Source of the DNA: Punctularia strigosozonata HHB-11173 SS5
Lineage: Eukaryota > Basidiomycota > Agaricomycetes > Corticiales > Punctulariaceae
Assembly (NCBI RefSeq): GCF_000264995.1
Contig: NW_006767442.1
Coordinates: 242,662-306,661, forward strand
DNA length: 64,000 nt
Direction: 5' to 3'
Shown: positions 10,599 through 21,973 of the stretch, piece by piece
Layout of the letters: every line of letters starts with the position of its first letter
Position numbering within the stretch: the first letter of the stretch is position 1
The notes under the pieces: generated by a model
The model's input: the letters and a program-made list of their open reading frames with translations, nothing else
The model's database searches: none
What the model was told of the DNA's origin: nothing
Made by a program: the position numbers and the translations under genes

Positions 10599-11385
10599 GA
10601 AAAGATACTCGTGTTTGCATTGAGGACGCGGAAGCTCGGAAACGGCCGTGAATGGGGTACCCGCTAAGCAGCCGCTATTGCCGCCAGCGGCCACCCAGCG
10701 GCCACCACTTTCGATCATCCCGTCTATAAACGGGATGAACAGAGCCTGAAAAAAAGTGTGAGCGATGTGCATTTATGCACGGCCTAACGAGCCTAGGCGA
10801 ACCATAGCCAGTATACGCGTCCAAAATGCATCGCTGGTCGGTCTTTTGCTGGGGAGGAGCGCGTGGGATAGATCACACCGGAATGGCGTATGGTATGCCA
10901 GTCGTTCCGCAGCGCGGGCGGCGGTGGATAGACCGCACCAGGCTGGCTTAGTCCGCGTTGCTGGAGTAAGCACATACCTGGGGGCATGTCCTCCTCCTGG
11001 TGGTTGTTTCTTCGCTCGCGATGGCCGGTCAATCTCTGCGTCACCGATTATTAGAGCCGCAAAAACGTCTATTGTTTTGCGTGGACAGGTAGCTGATGAG
11101 CTGACGGCGCGTCGGCTGGGCGTCTATATGTCTATCATGACATCATGCATCAAGCGCCCGTCCTGTCGAGGCTGCACGGACCTTCGAAGTTCGTCCTCAA
11201 GCCCGCCCCGATCACAGCCTTCTCATACCTGTGCCTCCTGTCTCTTCCAGGTCACAAGCGCTGCTGCATAGTCAGATCGATTGGGCAGAACACGACAGCT
11301 TCGTATAGCATAGCCCCGCCCTTGCTCTGCCACGATAAGAAGATCTCTGCCTTCTTGCGTGGCCTACGGAAGATCAACTTCGACA

Positions 11386-11392
11386 TATAAAG
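11386..11392 (+). promoter_or_regulatory. TATA box for the penta-EF-hand gene
   Basis: TATAAAG lies 79 bases before the ATG at 11471, followed by a pyrimidine-rich leader. The spacing matches other TATA-containing genes in the window. Confidence 0.55.
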
Positions 11393-11470
11393 GTCTGCTC
11401 GCAAACAATGTCGCACTACCCATTACCTCCACTCATACGTCCCTCAGGCTCACTTGACTAATCTACAAAC

Positions 11471-12579
11471 ATGTCTTACGGAGGATACGCACCCCCTGCT
11501 GGTGGTCCACCCGGATACGGTGGTGGAGGCGGTGGCGGATATGGCGGCGGATATGGCGGACCTCCAGGAGGAGGCGGATACGGCGGCGGGTTCTCCGCTC
11601 CCGGCGCTGGCGGTCCCCCTCCCGGTGCCGATCCTCAGTGAGCACATACCGCGCCCGCAATGCCCGAGTTCTTCCCGCTGACCTCCCCGATTTTCTAGGC
11701 TTTGGCAATGGTTCTCATCGGTGGACACCGATCGCTCCGGAAACATCAACGCTAATGAACTCCAACGAGCCCTGATCAATGGCGACTGGAGCCGTGCGTG
11801 CTGCTGCCATGCGAGAGATCTCTGACTTTGCTCAGTGTGACCCTGGCCATCGCAGCGTTCGATCTTGACACCGTTAAGCTTTTGATGACCATCTTCGTAC
11901 GTTCCCCTGCAGTCATCATCCACCGGCCCTTAATCACGCTCATGGCACCTTGTCAGGATACCGATCGGAGTGGAACCATCACTTTCAACGAATTTGCAGG
12001 TCTATGGAAGTACATCCGAGTCAGTCACATATATCGCAGGTTACGTTCGAGACTGTCACTAATACCACGTCCGTCTTCCGTGCAGGACTGGCAAAACGTC
12101 TTTCGCCACTTCGACCGCGATCGCTCAGGATCCATTGACGGTCGCGAACTCCAGGAGGCTCTGTCGCAGTTTGGGTGAGCGCGTGAGACTGACCAAGTGT
12201 ACAACATGAAGATCTAACCTTTCTGATTAGCTACAATCTCTCCCCCCAACTGCTCACCCTCGTCGAACGCAAGTACGGTGAGTAGCAGTCACCATAGTGC
12301 ATTATCGAACGCGCGCTCATTGGCTCTACCCTTTTGGGGTAGACATGAAAGCTGGCGCCGCTAGCGGAACAGGCATCACGTTTGATCGGTAAGCCTCCCT
12401 CCACTGTATCGAGGCCAGAGCAGATGGCTGATGTTCGCTGTTCGTTGCGCAGTTTCGTCCGTGCTTGTGTCGTGATCAAGCAAGTTACGGAATCCTTCCA
12501 GCGCCTCGACACCGACCGCGATGGTTGGATCCAGATCAACTACAACGACTTCATGCAAACCGTGCTCAGCGCTCCCTGA
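11471..12579 (+). CDS. Penta-EF-hand calcium-binding protein (PEF1/ALG-2 family)
   Basis: Calcium sensor of the ALG-2/peflin group, known in other fungi to act in membrane-associated processes. Eight exons fit: 11471-11637, 11699-11793, 11856-11896, 11957-12019, 12086-12174, 12231-12277, 12343-12388 and 12453-12579. The N-terminal 55 residues are Gly/Tyr/Pro-rich (GGYGGGYGG type), as in peflin. EF-hands show loops DTDRSGNINANEL, DTDRSGTITFNEF, DRDRSGSIDGREL and, near the C-terminus, DTDRDGWIQINYNDF. The linker NGDWSPFDLDTVKLL is diagnostic of the family. The C-terminus ends FMQTVLSAP, placed as in Pef1p. A TATA box lies 79 bases upstream. The small exons are well supported because each junction restores a conserved residue. 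Confidence 0.92.
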
Positions 12580-12825
12580 GCGGATGACTGCGATAAATCC
12601 GTCCTTGGTCGACGCTGTTTGAAGATGATGTACTCTTGCGTGCATTCGAATCTTTCTGTGCTGGACCGTCGCGCCTTGTTCTATGGTCGTGTTGATTATC
12701 CTACGTAATGGCACTCATATATGTACTTTGTAACAACAGAGCTGGCTGGCCATGCGATAGGCAAGCAGTATAACACCGCGATGTGCTTTTGCGTTTCTGG
12801 CATGCATTAGAAAACAGTCCGCTTT

Positions 12826-14290
12826 TTAAAAGTCGAATATGGAGTCTCGCAGGGGCCACATCAATTCCTGGTCGTCCCCGACGCCCACGTAAACGCGCAA
12901 GACGTCCCGAGCCTGTAGACTCGGGAAAAGCATCGCGATCTGGGCTCGTTCGGCCGGATAGTGCATGACGATGTTCACGCGCTCCAGTCCCTTCACCACC
13001 GGCGATCCGATCGCGAGGTCCAGGGCATCGGCCAAAGTGAGATGGTGCCACTCCGTAAGAACGCGGTATCTTGCGTAGCTAACCGGTTTCTGCTTCTCTT
13101 CTTTGCCGAGGTCGTACGCGACGGTGAGGATCTTCAGGGGCGGGACATACTCTCGCGATACCGACGACAGTAAGCCCGGCACCCATTGCAGGGGCGTGGA
13201 CCGGCTAAGGGAGATCGTCACATTGACATAAAGGTGTTCCAGGTGGGTCAGAGGACCGAGATTGAGATGCTCTGGGGGATGGCGATCAGTGCTTCCCAAA
13301 CCGGGGTGACGAAGCAGATGAGAAAGGCAAACCTCCCGGCCTCACGAGCACGAGGGGGCCGTAGCCCGTGAGTTGCAAGTGCCTCAACGACGGCGCGACG
13401 TGCTGTAACAGCTTGCGTTTATCTCTGCGAATGGAGAAATCGGTGTGGACGGTCAACGTTTCCAATCTCGAGAGGGATACCGTGCCCCAAATCAGGTTGC
13501 ACAGGTTGAAGCTGCAAGATCCACTGAACGCGATGCTCTTCAGAGATGGGGACGATTTTTTGGTATCGGGCGTCCAAGAGGCTGGTGGTTTTCCCCATTC
13601 ACCACCGAGCTCTAGCCGCTCGAGAAGAGGGAAAGCGACAAGCATGCTCGTCAACATGTCGAAGTTGCAGGAGAGTCCTGCGGAATTTAACAGGCTCAGT
13701 CTCCTGATCCCCCGAAATCTCGCCAGCAGAGGCATGCACGACTCATGATGTGCCGACCATCGATAAAAGTCGGGCATGCGCATGTGCTCTACGCACGGTA
13801 ACGCGGCCGTGGGCCACTGTAGAGCCGACATCGGCAAACCATTCTTGTCTGACGAACGAGTCAGACCAATGGGTTAGCTCGTTGCATACATGCACAAAAA
13901 CGTCCCGCGCACCATTCCGGAGATTCAAGCATAGTTCGCGAACGCAGCTTGCTACCCTGGGATCGCGTTGCACGAAACTCCGAAAGTCATCGAAGGACGA
14001 TGTTGGACCGGCATTGAGCCGTATGACGCGGAAGAGGTAGCGCTGGGTGGATAGTCTCCAAGCGGAGGATAACAATGCGCAGGATGCCAAAGTCTTGCGA
14101 TCGAAACTTTGTTCATCTCAGACTTTGCTGTGGTCAGGGTAAATATGACCAAGGCTTACCGGAGAAAGTCCACGATGCTATCCACCAATTCCTGGGGCAA
14201 CGTGATGTTGGTTTTCGACGGCACAAATTCAAGTTCGTCGTGTAGCCCTGGCTCTTGTATTCTCCAAGTCTCTGATATCAGCCGCACCAT
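12826..14290 (-). CDS. F-box protein with leucine-rich C-terminal part
   Basis: Substrate-recognition type protein of SCF ubiquitin ligases, in the large basidiomycete F-box family. The ATG at 14288-14290 starts about 30 residues ahead of the F-box LPQELVDSIVDFLR. An intron runs from about 14159 to 14107. The box continues as KTLASCALLSSAWR and QRYLFRVIRL. A second intron (13849-13912) carries a good CTAAC branch site and joins ELCLNLRN to the next exon. After it comes a typical segment with PCVEHMRM and ARFRGIRRLSLL, then Leu-rich repeats (LLERLELGG, LTHLEHLYVNV). A third intron lies near 13290-13365. The stop at 12826 follows LRDSIFDF. The substrate is unknown. Confidence 0.8.
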
Positions 14291-14603
14291 GACAGGGACC
14301 GGACGAGTGTGAACGTCGCAGATACGGAAGGGCGATCACGCAGCTAGCAACGTCTAGACATCATGATTCTGAGCATAACAGAGAATCACTCAAGAGTCAC
14401 ATCGCGGTTCCGCACGGAAGAACTGGGTGTAGGCGTGAGAGACTTGCAGGGATGATCCCGCTGCTATCGCGCGCCCTCATCGACGTATGCAAAGACGAAC
14501 CTGAAGATTAAGCTCAGTAAATGATAGGAACAGCTTGATATGAGGATTTGAACATGCTCAAATACAGAACCGACTGCCTAAATAGACAATATAATACCCT
14601 ACG
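14291..14603. other. Short intergenic region
   Basis: 313 bases between the F-box start codon and the RPAC1 stop codon. It must hold the F-box gene promoter and the RPAC1 3' UTR. No TATA box or repeat is obvious. Confidence 0.4.
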
Positions 14604-16248
14604 CTAGGCATCGCCCATGACTACATCCTCGTAGCCCGATGCGCCATTCCTTATCGCTTCCGCGGCGCGGCCTTTGATGACGGTCAGCGGGAAGAGGTAC
14701 AAATGAAATGGCTGTCACTCACGAATTGTAGCAATCTTGGAGCGCATGACACTGACAGCTTCGTGCATCAGCCGTTGCGGCTCATAGGCACCTTCGGACT
14801 CGATGTTAACTGTCAAACGCGGGGTGAGCCATCTCAAACACGTTAATCAAAGGCAAAGGCAGATATACATAGAAAGTAATCCCGCACTCTCCTGAGATCC
14901 ACGCAGCCTTCGAACTCGGGATGGCGAAACACTTCTCGACTCATGGTCTCTTTCCTGACGTTCTTCTGGTCAACAGAAACAGCCTTCGTCTTCGGATCCA
15001 CTTTGATGACGCCTGCACGCGGATAGAAGAGCGGTGAAGTGAGTGAATGCACATCTATGCGAGATCGTATACGGACCGGGAGCAAAACATTTTTGGAACT
15101 TTTCCGCGTATTCGGGAGGTACAGGCTTGTCAGGGTTGAGAATGATGTGAGGGAGGAGACGATATGATGCCGTCGCTAGTACACACAATGAGACATAGAA
15201 GCCTTGAAGTAGGTAATGGTCCCGACTCACCGACGGGGCAAAACTTTGCGTGATCTTTTCCGACGCTTTTGACCGCGTGCAACTCCATCTCAATTTCTTG
15301 GCCTGGCCGCAGCTTGGCGAGCACTATATCTGGGTTGGTCGGAGCAGGACGCTTTTTTATGAAGGGTTCATACGAAGCCTGATCGCCTATTGACGTTTGG
15401 TGTTTGCTACATTGCAGAGAGCAACGTGAGGCGCACCTTGCGGAACCCACTCTAGTTGGCCTGAAAGGACCTCGTGGTTCACGTATAGCTCGTCAGGATG
15501 CTGCTCTTCAACGGGCTGCGGCTCTTTGCCCTTGCCCTTTGCTTTTGAATCCTTCTTCTTTCGTTCACATGCGACGTGAAGGCGGAACACAATGGTGTTG
15601 CGGTCCGTGGCCTGGTCATCCGGCGGAGCTAGAGCAACGTGAGGACGACGTCGCCAAATGCATTTGTCTACGATCCACATACGATCTCGTTCGTCCAAGA
15701 GGGCCGGATCTACATTCAGAGGCACAAGGCCAAGGCGATGAGACAGAACTTCGTCGACGATGACCGAGGTGTTATTCCACACGTAAACGTGCTCTATCGC
15801 GATGGTAGGTACCTTGCCATGGCAGGAATCGGGATAGCATGAGTCATACGTTCTTTCCGGGGTTCGGACGTGACACACCTCCGCGATTAGAATGCGACGG
15901 ATAGCGTTCGCTATCGAAGCGTCAACTCCGACAAGGTCGAACTCGACTGAGCGTTGCGATAGACGAGTCACTTTCACTTGAAGGTTCTGGACTTGCGGAG
16001 AAAGTCAGCACCGTGCGTGAGATATGTGGGAGATGAACGCGTTGTTGGGTCGAGGATGAAGGAATGGCAGCTTGAACGAATGATGAATCCACCTTCTTGA
16101 AGCGAGCCAAGTCCCAGCTGTGCTCCTCCTCCTTGCCGGGGTAGTGGCCAGGGAAATCCGTGCTGGAGACATCGGCCACGCGCTCGGGGAGAACCTTGAT
16201 GTGCCTCCGTGGGTCAGATACTGATGGGCCAGCGGTCCGAGGAGGCAT
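14604..16248 (-). CDS. RPC40: DNA-directed RNA polymerases I and III subunit RPAC1 (AC40)
   Basis: Alpha-like subunit shared by RNA polymerases I and III, needed for polymerase assembly in the nucleus. The minus-strand start at 16246-16248 ([10 protein letters not shown]) is preferred over an upstream in-frame ATG, because it gives the usual short lead before the conserved [10 protein letters not shown]. Downstream exons carry [33 protein letters not shown], then after an intron [17 protein letters not shown] and [16 protein letters not shown]. The D-domain-like tail follows: [40 protein letters not shown] and a last exon [18 protein letters not shown]. The stop is at 14604-14606. At least six introns are needed. 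A Lys-rich insert ([16 protein letters not shown]) interrupts the middle domain; such inserts vary in fungi. Confidence 0.92.
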
Positions 16249-16741
16249 GTTGGGGAATGCGGTCGGATGTACGCGCTGCCTAAGAAACAGATCGTAGCTG
16301 AAGTCGAGTTTCCTGGACAAAAAATTGCGCACGTGATCGTCAGGTGCCGCCCCCAACGCCGAGTGCGGGTCTGCGCGGGTCTGCGGGTTCTATACGGGTC
16401 GGGCGGGGCGTTCGTAATTCCAGTACGGATGCGCCGCATGTTCTCATTGCTCAACTCGTCGATGCTGCTGCCCTCTGTGGTCCTCGACATTGGCTCATCA
16501 TGCATGATTCAATGACTCCCGCCTCCAGATATAGCTTCTCTGGATGACGCATCGTTTGGTAGTCAGCAAGCAACCTTAGATAACTCGCGGTGCGCGGTGC
16601 GACGAGTCTCGGGTTTGGCAGTGGGCGTCCCGGAAGGTGGGTTGCAAACCAGCATATATATAGTCGCCCTTGAGCTCATAGACTGAACCGCTCCTCCCAC
16701 AGCGAATCCCACTGTAACACCTCCCTCTTACCAGATCCGGC
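16249..16741. promoter_or_regulatory. Divergent promoter region RPAC1 / dehydrogenase, TATA at 16655-16662
   Basis: 493 bases between two divergent start codons. TATATATA at 16655-16662 lies 80 bases before the plus-strand ATG at 16742 and is a good promoter candidate for the dehydrogenase. The RPAC1 side shows no TATA box, as is common for housekeeping genes. Part of the left side is open in frame with RPAC1 but is read here as its leader. Confidence 0.5.
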
Positions 16742-17659
16742 ATGTCCCCACTCACCGGCAAAGTTGCCCTCGTCACCGGTTCCTCGCGTGGCATCGGTGC
16801 TGCGATCGCCAAACGGCTAGGCGCGGACGGCGCGAACGTCATCGTCAACTACTCTGGCAATACCAAGGTCGCCGCAGACGTGGTCGATGCGATCAACAGC
16901 CAGCGCGGCGATAGCAAGGCGGCGGTCGCGATCCAAGCCGACTTGTCCACCGTGCAAGGCGCCAAAGACCTCCTGCAGAAGTCGATCAACGCGTTCGGGC
17001 ATGTCGATATCCTGGTGCTCAATGCCGCGATCATGGGCGTGCACAAATGCACGCTGCCGGAGGTCGATGAGGCCTTCTACGATCAGCACTTCACCATGAA
17101 CGTGAAGGTGCCGTTCTTCATGGTTCAGGCGGCAGCCCCACAGCTCAGAGATGGTACGTAGTCAGCTCAGTGCCCCAGAACAGTTTCTGAAGATTTTATT
17201 CTCAGGCGGTCGCATCGTCTTCCTCAGTTCTACTCTCACCGTCGCTTCTGTCGGTAAGTTGCGTAGCATTTCCCCGAGCGGATTGTGCTAACGACATTGA
17301 TAGTGCCGACAACGGCTCTCATCTACGCGTCGACAAAGGGCGCTATTGAGCAGATGAACCGAGTTCTCGCAAAGGAGCTCGGCCCGAAGGGTGTCACCGT
17401 CAATACCGTATCTCCGGGTCCGATAGACACGGAGCTCTTCCGCAACGGCAAGACGGAGCAACAGATCAAGTTCTTCGAGGGACTCCATCCGTTGAAGCGT
17501 ATCGGCCGTCCTGATGAGGTCGCTCCGGTTGTAGCGATGCTCGCGAGCCCCGAAAGTTCGTGGGTGAACGGACAGAACATCCGAGTGAACGGCGTACGTG
17601 AACCGCATGCCCATCCTCACATCGTACTTACCAATCATACCCAGGGCTATGCTGTTTGA
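16742..17659 (+). CDS. Short-chain dehydrogenase/reductase (FabG-like)
   Basis: NAD(P)-dependent oxidoreductase of the classical SDR family, similar to 3-oxoacyl-ACP reductase and glucose dehydrogenase types. Visible motifs in order: cofactor loop TGSSRGIG at about residues 12-19, LVLNAAIMG in place of the NNAG motif, catalytic Ser in GGRIVFLSST, and YASTK with Tyr and Lys. The late motif SPGPIDTELF and the C-terminal GRPDEVAPVV are also present. Introns lie at about 17155-17204, 17255-17303 and 17593-17644. The last exon encodes only GYAV, giving a protein ending VNGGYAV. The cofactor loop and active site are intact. Substrate cannot be read from sequence. The NNAG to LNAA change is a mild deviation. 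Confidence 0.88.
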
Positions 17660-19472
17660 TCGTACCAATAAAACCATCGGATCTGCTATGCTACCGGTGG
17701 CTCGTAACGGATAGCATGGTCCAAAGACGCCCAACAATGTATACTAAACGGTCCCATGCACACCCGACTCGGGCATGATCATGGATGCTGATCAAGAGTA
17801 ATGCAGCGAAATTCTAAATTGCACCTCCGCCCATTTATTCCATGAATATATAATGGACATCGAGAACATGTTTGACTGTCTTTCGCGCGTCGCCTTCGTC
17901 TCCGAACACTTCCATACGAACGTTGAAGCGCTGTTCCTGACCAAGAGGTGATTCCGTGTCATGAACAGGCTCAATGTCGATATCCGCGGACTTAGATACG
18001 ACGGCCGGTAGCTTTTCCTGACGCTTGCCAGGTTTTTGACGCACCCGTGTCGATTAGTTTTAGTTTGACATGTTCTCTTCACCTGTCCCGCCGGTCTTGG
18101 TTGGACTTCGTAGAATACTTAAAGCTCTCTCTCGTCGCACTAGAACCTTGTCTTGGCAACGCCAGTGACTCGCACTTGTATCCTACTCGCGCTACCTAAA
18201 TTCTATCTTACTCCTCCCTTCGCCTCTCGTCCTCGGCCTTGGTCCTCACATTCCGTAGCTGAAAAGACGGTGAGATGCGTGTCGAGTCGCCTATGTGCAC
18301 AGAAATCTTCGTTATCGAGTTCAGATGACGTTCTCTATAACTCCCTCTGAAGAGATCGTTGAATATGTAAAAGTAACGTTCCTGTGGCCGTGTTCGGACG
18401 GTCTTGCACGTCTGTCAAGGTTTGTGTTTACCTGAGCGCTTATGATTCGCACGCGGGGCCGAGCGCTTAGCCAGGATGTATACATCGCCACAACTACCAT
18501 ATAGAGCCTGAGAGCTGAGCACGCCATCGCCCTCGACAGAGGTATATAGCTCTAATACGCGCGGGCTCGCTCTGCATCTGCTGTGCCACCGACTCCTCGA
18601 CTTTCCATGCATCCTAAGCGCGCTTGATTTCATTCGCACCGTTCTGCACATGTCCCCAATAGCCCCAACCCACGCATTGTGCTACTCCAACCTTCTGTCA
18701 TAATATGCAAGTTCATCCCAGGTAGTCCCCAAATTCAATAGGTCATCCAGCAATCGTTCGGACGTCGAGAGCGTGGGGCATTCACCACTGTCTAGACCGG
18801 TGAGACGCGAAGAGTCCGGTCTATAGTAACTGTCTGGTTCTCGCGACGGCCTTCTATCGCTGAGTTGCTTTCGCCCTGCTTTGGTAGCTCTGGTCGCTGT
18901 CATCCGTCGCCTTATCGAAAAGCGTGGTCTGTTCACGAACATGGAGGGTGACTACATCCCCTCCCTCTCCTCTCGGATCATCTGGCCCTTATCGATGATC
19001 AACCTCGTGTTGTGTCATGCGGCGGCCTTCGGATCCCATGCCTTGACGTATTCCGAAATCCAGTCCCTCCATTCCTTGGGATCATCTTGCAATCCAATGG
19101 TCTCCCTCACGTTGGCCGCTTTGGTGCCGAAACATGGGGCGGCTTCACGTTTGCATTGACGTGTTCTATCCTCCAGTGGCCCGGCTTACCTCCAACGAAG
19201 CCCGTGGTGGGGATAATTGTGAATGCTGTGATGCTCGCCGAGGCACAATTCGGAATTGATCGACCAGGTCAGGATAAGAGCCCCGTTTTCTTGACTCCGC
19301 CACACTTGATTGGTCTGTTTCAATACGTACTGTTATCGGCAACCACACGGTCCTCGGCCGATTGCTTGTAAAGTACGCTCATCCGAATGCTATAAAAGAG
19401 TACACATCGCTTGCTTTCCAGCACCATACTCTGCTTGCGTGAATCCGACTACTCCCTATCGCAGTGCCTAGC
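17660..19472. other. 1.8-kb stretch without an assignable gene; coding-like minus-strand segments
   Basis: Two minus-strand segments look protein-like. One at 17835-18044 is open for 69 codons, begins at GTG and ends VLDVHYIFME, with no ATG found upstream. The other, about 19015-19135, reads FGTKAANVRE, DDPKEWRDWISEY and WDPKAAA before a stop; the same frame stays protein-like for about 20 codons beyond it. An upstream minus-strand exon with an ATG near 19365 can be imagined, but the joins do not fit cleanly. I recognise no family. They may be eroded gene fragments. A TATA box for the next gene lies at 19391-19398. Confidence 0.35.
19391..19398 (+). promoter_or_regulatory. TATA box of the Egt1-like gene
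   Basis: TATAAAAG lies 75-82 bases before the ATG at 19473. This spacing supports that ATG as the true start, and hence the absence of an N-terminal methyltransferase domain. Confidence 0.6.
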
Positions 19473-21571
19473 ATGTCCTCCGCGTCAACACCTACCTCTA
19501 CAAGCTCAGAATCTCTCTTCGATCTGCCCTCACCGAGCTCGTCATCATCGGCATCGTCCGTACATTCCACTCGTCGCGAGGGCAAGCATGGTACGTTTTT
19601 GCGGGCATTTCAAGAGCGGTCGTTGATACGATAAATTGTTCATGAGCAGATAACCACTCGCTGCCATTCTGTTTCTCGCCGCTTCCCAAAGATAAGAATC
19701 CATTTGGCGCGCCGACGGTGGAAGAGTGGCAGGAGCTGTGGAAAGCATGGGATTGTGTCACTTTGGGTAGGCGACGGGGTACCCCTGGTTTGTGCGCCCA
19801 TCAGCTAATAATGCGACAGGAATGATCCCTCGTGAGATGTTGCTTCAAAAGCCGATCGACCTTCGCCACAAATGTCTTTTCTACATCGGTCATATACCTA
19901 CGTTAGCAATTCCTTCTCCACGAAGTCTGCGTTCATGCTGAACTCCATGTGCTCCAGCTTTTTGGACATGCTTCTCGCGAAGCAGCTGGGTGAGCCCAAC
20001 ACAGAGCCCAAGCGATTCATGTCGATTTTTGAAGTATGCCACCGTTCATGTTGTGAGGTAAATGATTTAATATTCCTAACAGAGGGGAATCGACCCACAC
20101 GTCGATGATCCGGAGTATTGCCACGTACGTTCAGGAACTAGATTTGCCGCTAGCTGCTTACTCCTGTTGGTAGTCGCATTCTGAGGTGCCGGAGAAAGAC
20201 GAAGACTGGCCAGCGATAGAAGAAGTTGTTGCCTTCCGCGACCGTGTACGTGCACGGCTGCTCAGGGTTTACAGCGAGCTCGACTCTGGTTGGTGCCTCG
20301 AATTCATTCCATGCGAGTCGCTCATTATGTATATCCCAGGCACCCGGATCATTGACCGACGCCTTGCTCGCGTGCTCATGATGACGCTCGAACACGAAGG
20401 CTGGCATGTCGAAGTACGCCCGGTATCCGAAAGATACCAGTACACCAATTGACATTCAACGTTATAGACTCTCCTTTACATGCTCATTCAACGTGCCGGC
20501 ACCGGAACATTACCCCCGCCTGGCTTTCCGTCGCCCGATTACGACGCCTTGACTGCAGAGTGGTCCCTGATACAGAAACCGAGCACACCTACTATCACGC
20601 TTGGCCCAGCCCAAGTGTGGCTCGGCCATGATGACTCGGAGCTGGACGACCTTCTCCCCTCGCTATCAGCGCTCTCTCCTGAGGAGAGGAGGCGGGACGT
20701 TGATGAACACGAATTTGGCTGGGACAACGAGAGCCCGCGACGCGTCGTAGAGGTGGGGAAGTTCATGGCTGAGTGGCGGCCAGTAACGAACGCGGAATAT
20801 ATGGCATTCTGGAAGGGCGCTGGTCAATCCAGGCCCATGCCAACCACTTGGGTAGAAGAGGACGGAGAACTGAAGGTGAGACCGTCGGTTTCGGTCAGAC
20901 TTGGAAAAACATGTTGCTCATGAACGGGGTGAAGATTCGTACTCTGCACGGCCCTATCTCCTTCGCTATCGGCGCGGAGTGGCCAGTTCAGACTTCCTAC
21001 GATAATATGGAGGCCTACGCCCAACACAAGGGTGGCCGGCTTCCCACCGAGGCGGAGCTGAGGCTCTTCCTGGACAGGTACGAAGTCGGGCACGATGGCG
21101 GAGCCAATGTAGGCTTCCGCAACTGGCACCCTACCCCGTAAGTCACATCCCTCCCTGGCGACGTAACGCTGAACAGGTCATAGCGCGACCACAGGCCGTG
21201 CTGACAACGATGGTCGTGGTTCAAACGGCGGTGTTTGGGAATGGACGAGTACACTCTTCGAGTCTCATGACGGTCTAGCACCTACCAATATCTTCCCTGG
21301 GTACTCAACCGATTTCTTCGATGGAGTACACCATGTGGTAGTGAGTTTCTGTTTGACTATGGCCACTGCATAAACGTGACGCAGTCGTACACAGCTCGGC
21401 GCTTCGTATGCCACCATCCCTCGCATAGCAGGGCGACGTACCGTAAGGAATTTCTGGCAGCACAACTATCCATACGTGAGTGATCTAAGTCAGGCTTTCC
21501 GCTTTCTCAATCCTCACGTCCTCTTGAAAAAACAGCCTTGGATTGGAGCTAGAGTGGTTTACGATGCGTAA
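19473..21571 (+). CDS. Ergothioneine-synthase-like protein (EgtB-like half of Egt1, no methyltransferase)
   Basis: The protein matches the C-terminal half of fungal Egt1: a DinB_2 domain followed by an FGE-sulfatase domain, which in Egt1 joins Cys to hercynine with O2 at a non-haem iron. It starts with about 39 Ser-rich residues, then EEWQELWKAWD, GMIPREMLLQKPIDLR and FYIGHIPT. Further on are RGIDPHVDDPEYCH and the iron motif EHEGWHVE (H-x3-H-x-E), then TLLYMLIQRAG. The sulfatase-like part shows GWDNESPRR, RPVTNAEYMAFW, GGRLPTEAELRLF, NGGVWEWTSTLFE and GRRTVRNFWQHNYPY, ending WIGARVVYDA. About nine introns are needed. Egt1 proper carries an N-terminal SAM methyltransferase; it is missing here, and the upstream TATA box argues against a missed exon. 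It may act on another betaine or partner with a separate methyltransferase. Confidence 0.85.
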
Positions 21572-21973
21572 GGACGCTACGTCACGATGGTGGTGTAAGT
21601 TTCTGCCTGTGCTTGCGTGTACTTGTACTATTTCAACTACATAAACTGAATGGAGGGCATGTTCTCCCACCTAATCCAGAAATGGGGTCCGTTTGGATCC
21701 TGAGCTTCCGTGAGCAGGAAGATGCAGTCGCAGACTGCAACATGGGCGTAACATCGAGTGACTGGTAGAATAACCGCTCAAAATTGAGAACAATAGATCA
21801 CTCTTTCGCATACACCTTCATGCCGTCCACGAAGAGGTAACCAGCGAAGGTAGCTTTTATTATACACATATTCCTTCATGTAGAAACACGGTTTCCCCTC
21901 CTTCCAACTTTTATGATAACCTGTCGTCCTCGGTTGAAAAGGGTTTTGAGGGTGAGGGCGATACCACGACCGC
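21572..21973. other. Convergent 3' intergenic region
   Basis: 402 bases between two converging stop codons, so it holds only 3' UTRs. A minus-strand frame at 21778-21850 can be read to a stop (VDGMKVYAKE), but it lies beyond the carboxypeptidase stop and has no start. I see nothing else. Confidence 0.4.

Larger units (their letters stand above)
10368..11470. other. Divergent 1.1-kb intergenic region
   Basis: It separates the minus-strand phosphatase-like gene from the plus-strand EF-hand gene and holds both promoters. TATA-like elements occur at 10589-10598 (minus) and 11386-11392 (plus). The middle part holds open frames up to 168 codons on the plus strand (10765-11271) without recognisable motifs. 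I treat these as chance frames. Confidence 0.45.

Noticed and set aside
16249-16356. Longer N-terminus for RPAC1 starting at 16356.
   Set aside because: The added residues do not resemble any AC40 protein; the ATG at 16248 gives the usual short lead before STDFPG.
21778-21850. Possible extra C-terminal exon of the carboxypeptidase (VDGMKVYAKE).
   Set aside because: The family C-terminus (LLGKRPSPSA) with its stop at 21974 lies upstream, so this is beyond the gene.
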